Assembly: GCF_008728515.1 (NCBI RefSeq)
Contig: NC_044978.1
Span: 3,987,771-4,051,770, forward strand
Direction: 5' to 3'
Length of the DNA: 64,000 nt
Origin: Papio anubis
Taxonomy: Eukaryota; Chordata; Mammalia; Primates; Cercopithecidae
The position numbers and the translations under genes are program-made. Shown here piece after piece: positions 58,621 through 64,000 of the stretch. How positions within the stretch are numbered: position 1 is the stretch's first letter; each line of letters opens with the position of its first letter. Under the pieces are notes generated by a model. The model worked only from the letters and a program-made list of their open reading frames with translations. It ran no database searches and had not been told where the DNA came from.

Positions 58621-59634
58621 TATTATGCACTTTTGAAAGTTTTCTGAAAGGACCAACCAAGAAAGTGAGAAGCAAAGCTGCAGATGGTTTCTGCATACAG
58701 AATTGGAAGTTCTAAATGTTACCAGTGTGAGCCCAGATTCTCTCTTATAGTGAGGATTTTATTTTTACCAAGCTCTGTGAAACACACAAAGCTCAGGTGC
58801 CGCCTGAAAATGTGAGAAGTCATTTGGCAAACGAATGAGGTTATGGAGACACACTCTTCAGGTTGGCGTGCTCATTTATTTAAGGCCGGAACAGAGGTGT
58901 AGTGAGTAACAGAAGGCCTCTCTACTCCAAAATATGGGTCTTTCTCACCAGTTCTAACAATTGTAGAGTTATTTGGGTTAACAAGATCCTCTTTTGGGAT
59001 GGAAATACCCTCTAATATGGTTTGATCTGTGTCTACTATGCCTTAATGATGTACAAACCCTCTCGGTTTTTGTTAGGGAGGGAGAGAAAAAATATATTCA
59101 ATGAATCTGACTTTCAACCCTTTCATCCTTTTGTTTCCCTCCTCATCTCTGTCAAAAGATTATTCCTGTTCCAGCCTCTGAAACCAAACCTGTGGATATG
59201 TTGCGTTTAAGAAACTCAGTTCGCAGGGCTCCTGGGCCCACTTTGACGTATGCAGGGGTTCTTTCAGCAAGGTCCTTATCTCTTTCCTCGGAGCCTGCAT
59301 CTCTGCCCAGATAACTTACCCTAGGGTTCTAGCTTCTCCAAGACCGAGGCTGCGCTCTGCTTTACCCAGCCTTCCTTGAAAGGCCACACCTGGAGCAGCT
59401 GGGACTTCTGTCACACCTGCAGGGGCATGGAGGCCCCCTGCGTGGCTCCCCTCCGCTGGCCGCAGCACCCACTCATTGCCCTGGCTGTGCGGGTTTGACT
59501 GTCTTCACCCTAGCACAGGACCTGTCTTTCCAGCACCTGGCAGTCCCCAAGCATCTGCCCCCGCACTAGCAGGAGTGTCTGGTTTCTCGATCCTGGCCTT
59601 TCCACAGCCAGTGTGATGGGACTCCCAGTGCTGG
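58621..59634. other. single-copy; GC-rich patch 59220-59630
   Basis: The right part is clearly GC-richer than its flanks, with scattered CpGs. It has no open frame worth calling and no recognised repeat. It could be a decayed exon or LTR interior, but there is no positive evidence. Confidence 0.35.
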
Positions 59635-59765
59635 CTTTAACCTGGAATCAGCTGTTCACGTATGCAGATGCTTGAGTCACATCCAGAGTCATTAAACCTG
59701 ACTCTCTGGGGGCGGGGCCAGGCTACTGGTGTTTGTAAAATTTACCTTATATTCACCCAGGGATG
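59635..59765. mobile_element. MER5/MER20-like hAT fragment (tentative)
   Basis: 'gcagatgcttgagtcacatc' and 'gactctctgggggcggggcc' resemble the GC-rich core of small Charlie-type elements. Orientation and family are uncertain. Confidence 0.4.
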
Positions 59766-59799
59766 ACAGACACTACTTTACATCAATTTCTCTCAAGTT

Positions 59800-59935
59800 T
59801 CAACATGTTCCACACAGCCCGGGGATGTCGTGAAAATGCGCATGCTGGCTCAGTAGGTCTGGGTGGGGCCTGAGGTTTTGTGTTTCTAACAAGATCCTAA
59901 GTGATGACGTTAATGTTGGTCCACGGACTGCTTTT
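59800..59935 (+). mobile_element. MER5A-like hAT fragment, sense
   Basis: 'ggctcagtaggtctgggtgg', 'ggcctgaggttttgtgtttc' and 'aacaagatcctaagtgatga' follow the MER5A sequence. Confidence 0.65.
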
Positions 59936-59944
59936 TTAAGAAGC

Positions 59945-60115
59945 AAGGCCCAAGACCAGCGGTTCTCAAAGTGAGGTCAAGAATCACCTGGGAACTCGTT
60001 AGGGATGCAAAATTTCAACCCCCTGCCAGACCGACTGAATCAGACACTCGGGGGTGGACCCAGCAATCTGTTTTTACGAAGCTTCCGGGTCAGTGATGCT
60101 CACTACCTTTCCAGA
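59945..60115 (-). mobile_element. MER5A-like hAT element, antisense
   Basis: 'gcggttctcaaagtgaggtc', 'agaatcacctgggaactcgt', 'cgactgaatcagacactcgg' and 'acccagcaatctgtttttac' match the complement of MER5A, including the terminal AGCGGTTCTCAAA. Confidence 0.75.
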
Positions 60116-60119
60116 ACCA

Positions 60120-60680
60120 TTGGCCTACATGGCACTGCCCTGTAGAAACAGAACGCAAATCACATAGGTAATTTTAAATGAGCTAGCAGTCAGATTTGAA
60201 AAAGTAAAAAAGAAACGAGTGAAATTAATTTCAGCAAAATATCCTCTTTAACACACTGTGTCCAAAATACTGTCCTTTCAACACGTAATATACAAATTAA
60301 TGTCATAATTTACATTCTTTTTTCAACATGCAGTCAATATAAAAATGATATGATGGTTTACATGTTTTAGGAAGAGAAAACATTTAATTTAATCTTTTTA
60401 TTTGTACGAGTTTGTGGGGTACAAGGAGAAATCTGTTACATGGATGTACCGCATAGTGGTAAAGTCATAGATTTAATGAATGTATCCATCACCTGAATAA
60501 TGAACGTCATACCCATTGAGTAATTTCTCATCATTCACCTTTTCTTTGTATAAAGACCTCAAAATCTAGCATGCATTTTATACTTACATGACATCTCAGT
60601 TGAGACTAGCCACGTTTTAGGAGCTCAGTAGCCACATGTAGCCACCATATTGGATAGCAAAGCTTTACCCTCACCGCAGA
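60120..60680 (+). mobile_element. hAT-type element split by an L1 insertion
   Basis: The left part (60120-60365: 'actgccctgtagaaacagaa', 'gaaattaatttcagcaaaat') and right part (about 60560-60665: 'aatctagcatgcattttata', 'gtagccaccatattggatag') are one element of the same type as 42082-42345. The terminal parts are roughly complementary (CACTGCCCTGTAG / TTGGATAGCAAAGC, decayed). Confidence 0.65.
60375..60558 (-). mobile_element. L1 3'-UTR fragment, antisense, nested
   Basis: 'ttgtacgagtttgtggggta', 'ccgcatagtggtaaagtcat' and 'tgaataatgaacgtcatacc' match the complement of an old L1 3' UTR. It interrupts the hAT element, so it arrived later. Confidence 0.8.
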
Positions 60681-60689
60681 GATGATGGT

Positions 60690-60800
60690 ACTGACTTCCG
60701 TCGGATGCTTGCTGTGTGTCAGACATTACCCAGCTAAGCATTTTATGTGCATTATCCTGTGAGCCCTATGACAGCGCATTATTATCCCCATTTTCTACGA
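60690..60800 (-). mobile_element. MIR fragment, antisense
   Basis: 'gatgcttgctgtgtgtcaga', 'agctaagcattttatgtgca' and 'cgcattattatccccatttt' match the complement of MIR. Confidence 0.7.
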
Positions 60801-61405
60801 GGGCGGGTTATGCTCATCTTTGTTTCCTTAACGCCACAGCTTCTCGAGGAAGGCCAATATTTAAACGCATTTTCCTTTGTGGTATAAACTATTATAAGGA
60901 AGAAAAAGAAAACAACAATTAAAAATAATGTGTCTATCTGAGGCTAGGCTTCTAATTATTGCCAGTAGAATTACCATTCCACATTGAGGCCAAGAGAAAC
61001 CAATATCCCATGTTAGATTGGCAGGTATTTAAGACATAGTAAAATGTGACCATTTAAAATAAATGAACAGAAAAATGCATTATTCTAGAGTGATTTTCTA
61101 AAGCCTGGTATACATTTTTAAAACAAAGTTGATCTTATTATAAAATTCAAATTAGAGATTTCAAAGTTAATTTAGAATTTTAAAATTTGAAATATAATTT
61201 TAATATAAAGTCTATTGAGCCAAAGGATTTCACTGTTTTTAAATAGTACTTGAAATAGTAGTCATGTAACCCTTTTTTGTTTTTACATGGCATAATCCTC
61301 AGTATTTTCCATAATCTATTTCAGTGTCTTTAATTGCAAAGAAAGAATTGAATTTGATATGAGCATCTAGCAACCAACCCTCACATTAATTATAAAATAT
61401 ATCAG
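60801..61405. other. AT-rich single-copy sequence
   Basis: No gene or repeat recognised. Confidence 0.4.
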
Positions 61406-61690
61406 GGCTTTTTTTTTTTTTGAGATGGAGTCTCCAGCCCAGGCTGGAGTGCAGTGGTGCGATCTCGGCTCACTGCAACCTCCACCTCCCAGCTTCAAGC
61501 GATTCTCCTGCCTCAGGCTCCCAAGTAGCTGGAACTACAGGCGTGTGCCACAACACCCAGCTAATTTTTTGCATTTCTATTAGAGATGGGGTTTCACCAT
61601 GTTAGCCAGGATGGTCTCGCTCTCCTGACCTCGTGATCCACCCGCCTCGGCCTCCCAAAGTGCTGGGATTACAGGCGTGAGCCACCGGCG
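61406..61690 (-). mobile_element. Alu, antisense, short tail
   Basis: From a T12 run and 'gagatggagtctccagccca' to 'ttacaggcgtgagccaccg'. The final Alu 5' bases are missing or altered (GGCGG). The segment between GAGTCTC and CAGCCCAGG lacks about 10 bp. No clear duplication is found. Confidence 0.95.
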
Positions 61691-62059
61691 GTTTTTTATA
61701 GTGGATTCAGGTTGAAGACTCTCTTTTCATCCCCCAATGGAAAGCCTCTCTCAGTAGTACTTTCTGACTACCGAAGCATTCTTTTTGTTACGGGGAGTAG
61801 GGGGTTGAAAAAACACAGGGATTTCGTCTATGTGGAATGAAAGCGTTCATAAAAATACTTAACTGCTTCCTTGGTAGAAAGCAACTAATTTTCCTCCCCG
61901 GTGGTGTTGTAAAGGCACAATGACTCAGTGCAGGCCTGAAGTTGATCTGATGATGCATAGTATCTTCCTTCATCCATAGTAGAAAGAGATCTCAGTCTTC
62001 AGCTGCCATGATGTGAATAGTCTCATCATGTGAAACAGTCTGGAAAATACTTAAACATT
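61691..62059. other. single-copy sequence, no gene seen
   Basis: No repeat or credible frame (61788-61973 - has no recognisable product). Confidence 0.4.
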
Positions 62060-62215
62060 CTGTTTTTATTTATTCTCGCTGCATCTGTGTGCTCTAAACC
62101 CCTGAAGGCGAGGACACTTCATTCTGCCCGCCACTGTGTTCCCAGAGTGCTTGGCTTATAGTAAGCTCTGAAGTGCTCACCAAATAAACATTTGCTGAAT
62201 GAATGAACGAATGAA
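62060..62215 (+). mobile_element. L2 3' end, sense
   Basis: 'aacccctgaaggcgaggaca', 'gtgttcccagagtgcttggc', 'ttatagtaagctctgaag' and the terminal 'atttgctgaatgaatgaacg' are the L2 tail. Confidence 0.85.
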
Positions 62216-62860
62216 TACAACTTCTTAATTTTTAATTCTAGAAACAAAATGAAGGCTCAAAGTTTGTCAGTCATTGTCAGTGACCCAACCAGAATGATTT
62301 CTTCATTGGCCTGTGGAGGCGGAGGCAGGGGTCACTGTTTGTCTGCCTCATGTCACTGAATGGTCCCCAGTCTCTGCCAATAGATAAGAGGTGTCAACGC
62401 TTAACCCAGTAGCTTTCAAAAATAGCATAGTTGATGAAACTGGAAATTTAGGTGCGGGCTCTTTTAAGAAATGATTTGTCTTCATTCTTAAGAAGAATAG
62501 ACTGGCAACAGATACTGCTGACCAGAGAGCACTCAACTATTTCTTAAGACCCCTTAGGAAATAGCAGAAGAAAAGCCTTCCTTCTCAATAAAGCATAAAC
62601 AGGACATCTCATTTTCAATGAATCAGGTAATTCATATTGAAAACTTGAGGAGCACTGTGTTTCTTTAAGATTCCAGTCAACTTTGGGTTTGTTTTGTTTT
62701 CAATGGTGCTGGCAGTTTTCCTTAAAATTTAAATGAATATTTGCACAATGAACCAAGTTGTTGTGGGTTTCCTGGTTGGTGTTTTTTCCCCCCTGGAGTG
62801 GGGGGTGGCGATCTGGGCAAGGCATTTTCATCCCTTTGCAGACAACCCCGGCTGCTGTTA
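62216..62860. other. single-copy sequence, no gene seen
   Basis: No repeat family is seen. This leads into the exon-like segment on the right. Confidence 0.35.
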
Positions 62861-62863
62861 ATG

Positions 62864-63027
62864 CTGAAAATAGCTCAAATGCTCTCAGAACAGTAGCACC
62901 ACCCAGCAGCTGGGATTCTTTCCCTCTCTTATTTGCCTCTCTCTTGCCTTTTTTCCTTCAGACACTTGGATTGGACTTAATCTTAAACCTCTGGAGTTCA
63001 AGACCTTTTAAAAAGGGCTAAATAAAC
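62864..63027 (+). promoter_or_regulatory. candidate regulatory cluster (MEF2-like, E-box, TATA-like)
   Basis: CTGAAAATAG (62864-62873, one base off a MEF2 consensus), CAGCTG (62907-62912), TTTTAAAAAG (63006-63015) and CTAAATAAAC (63018-63027) are seen. If the TATA-like site is used, a start would fall near 63040 and the first exon would use the donor at 63102. Function is inference. Confidence 0.2.
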
Positions 63028-63101
63028 AATCTCTACATGTAAAAGGCCACTGACTCCTACTTCCTCTGCATAGAACAACTGTTGAACTCAGCTGGCTGTA
63101 G
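62962..63101 (+). other. candidate 140-bp non-coding exon
   Basis: A long pyrimidine tract (about 62918-62959) ends in TTCAG, with AG at 62960-62961. The downstream boundary is CTGTAG|GTAAGAC, close to the donor consensus. The interval is a normal internal-exon size. All three forward frames contain stops (the longest run reaches TAA at about 63019), so it would be 5' UTR or lncRNA sequence. It overlaps no recognised repeat. No gene is identified. A chance pseudo-exon remains possible. Confidence 0.35.
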
Positions 63102-63107
63102 GTAAGA

Positions 63108-64000
63108 CTTTTTATTCCGGAATTATTTAATTGTTTTCTGATATGTTCGTGACTAATGTCTTTAAAATAACTTACTTACAGTGGAAATAATCAGGGGAGT
63201 TGTGAACAGTTCCCAGGTGAACGTTGTGTTCCAGAATACAGCAGGAGCATCTGGGCGTGTTTGTGGCTGCACATTTTAAGTTTTGCTTAAAGCTCTCGTT
63301 ATAGTGACCTGCAGTACAGACTTGACTCTGACTGAACCACGGATCAGAGGTCTAATTAAGCCTGATTGCCAGAGCAATGAGAGGATCTTTCAGACATCAT
63401 ACTTTTGTTGTTTAGACTGCTTTATTTTTAACTTTCCAGGGGCATTAAAAAAAAAAAGAGAGAGGAAAAAATGCCATCCACCTGAGTAAAGAGAATATAT
63501 ATAAGGAATTATTCTTTAAGGGCAATGAGTGAGCTGTATTGTATAATGTTCTTCTTTTATCACTGTTTCGTTCATTGCTCGTGTGGAATCAGAGTGGTTG
63601 ATTTGAGGGTTTTGAGGGTTTTGTTTTTGTTATTGTTGTTTTGTATGTTCCTAGCACACTTTAGGGGATGGTTTTGAGGATTCCTTACTAAGCTGAATAT
63701 TTTTTGCTAAGTACACTTGCTGGCAGGTTTCTCTAACGTGACAATGTGATACTTTGGGTCAGTTTCGGTGGCTCCCTCTCCCCCTCGTTATGCTTGCACT
63801 TGACATTTTGCAAAGTACTTTGATCTGTGGACTTTAACTTCAAACACAGCATTTACTTTGATTGTGGCTATTTACTCTGTTCAGTAAAATGTCTCCTTTT
63901 TTTTCCTTTTGGTTTAATGCTTTGATAGCATTTCCTTTCAATAATTTATTGGAGCTTTAGTTTTCCTCACCGATCTGTCTTCGGTTTTACTTCTAGAGGG
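63108..64000. other. AT-rich single-copy sequence to window end
   Basis: No gene or repeat family recognised. The region is T-rich with a TTTTGAGGG doublet near 63601-63620. If the exon above is real, this is the start of its downstream intron. Confidence 0.4.

Overview
The window looks like primate, most likely human, nuclear DNA. It carries about 14 Alu elements, including young AluY-type copies, together with old mammalian MIR and L2 fragments, L1 3' ends, MaLR LTRs and hAT-type DNA transposon remnants. It also has microsatellites and minisatellites, and long AT-rich stretches of single-copy sequence. I see no bacterial or phage gene structure, rRNA, tRNA or CRISPR array. No open reading frame longer than 60 codons looks like a recognisable protein. 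The frames are short, and many fall inside Alu, L2 or tandem repeats and read through them in meaningless frames. I call no protein-coding gene.

Layout. Positions 1-16 kb have no Alu. They hold a 62-bp minisatellite (2399-2832), two MaLR LTRs in opposite orientation (3760-4151 and 4668-4923), two GAT trinucleotide arrays near 10.5-11.1 kb, an MLT1-like LTR (13614-14069) and a second LTR type (14808-15235). Positions 16-24 kb hold four Alus, L2 fragments and a moderately GC-rich segment. Positions 24-36 kb are mostly single-copy, with one AluY at 31.2 kb and a promoter-like or exon-like stretch at 25.6-26.5 kb. Positions 36-46 kb are repeat-dense: an L1 3' end, Alus, a candidate processed retrocopy with target-site duplications (38737-39277), a long L2 carrying a 50-bp tandem repeat and a free left Alu monomer, a hAT-type element and a 51-bp tandem repeat. 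Positions 46-53 kb are mainly AT-rich single-copy sequence with MIR/L2 pieces and a rearranged Alu at 50.7 kb. Positions 53-62 kb hold five Alus, a good L2 copy and a cluster of hAT-type elements, one split by an L1. The right end (62.9-63.1 kb) has the best exon-like signal in the window: a strong acceptor and donor 140 bp apart, stopped in all frames, so non-coding if real.

Nothing here forms a pathway or operon. The window reads as intergenic or intronic DNA shaped by retrotransposition, with a few candidate regulatory or non-coding exon sites that need alignment, conservation or transcript data. I found no convincing previously undescribed system. Family names come from recognising consensus-like stretches by eye, so subfamily assignments and repeat edges are approximate (often +/-10-30 bp).
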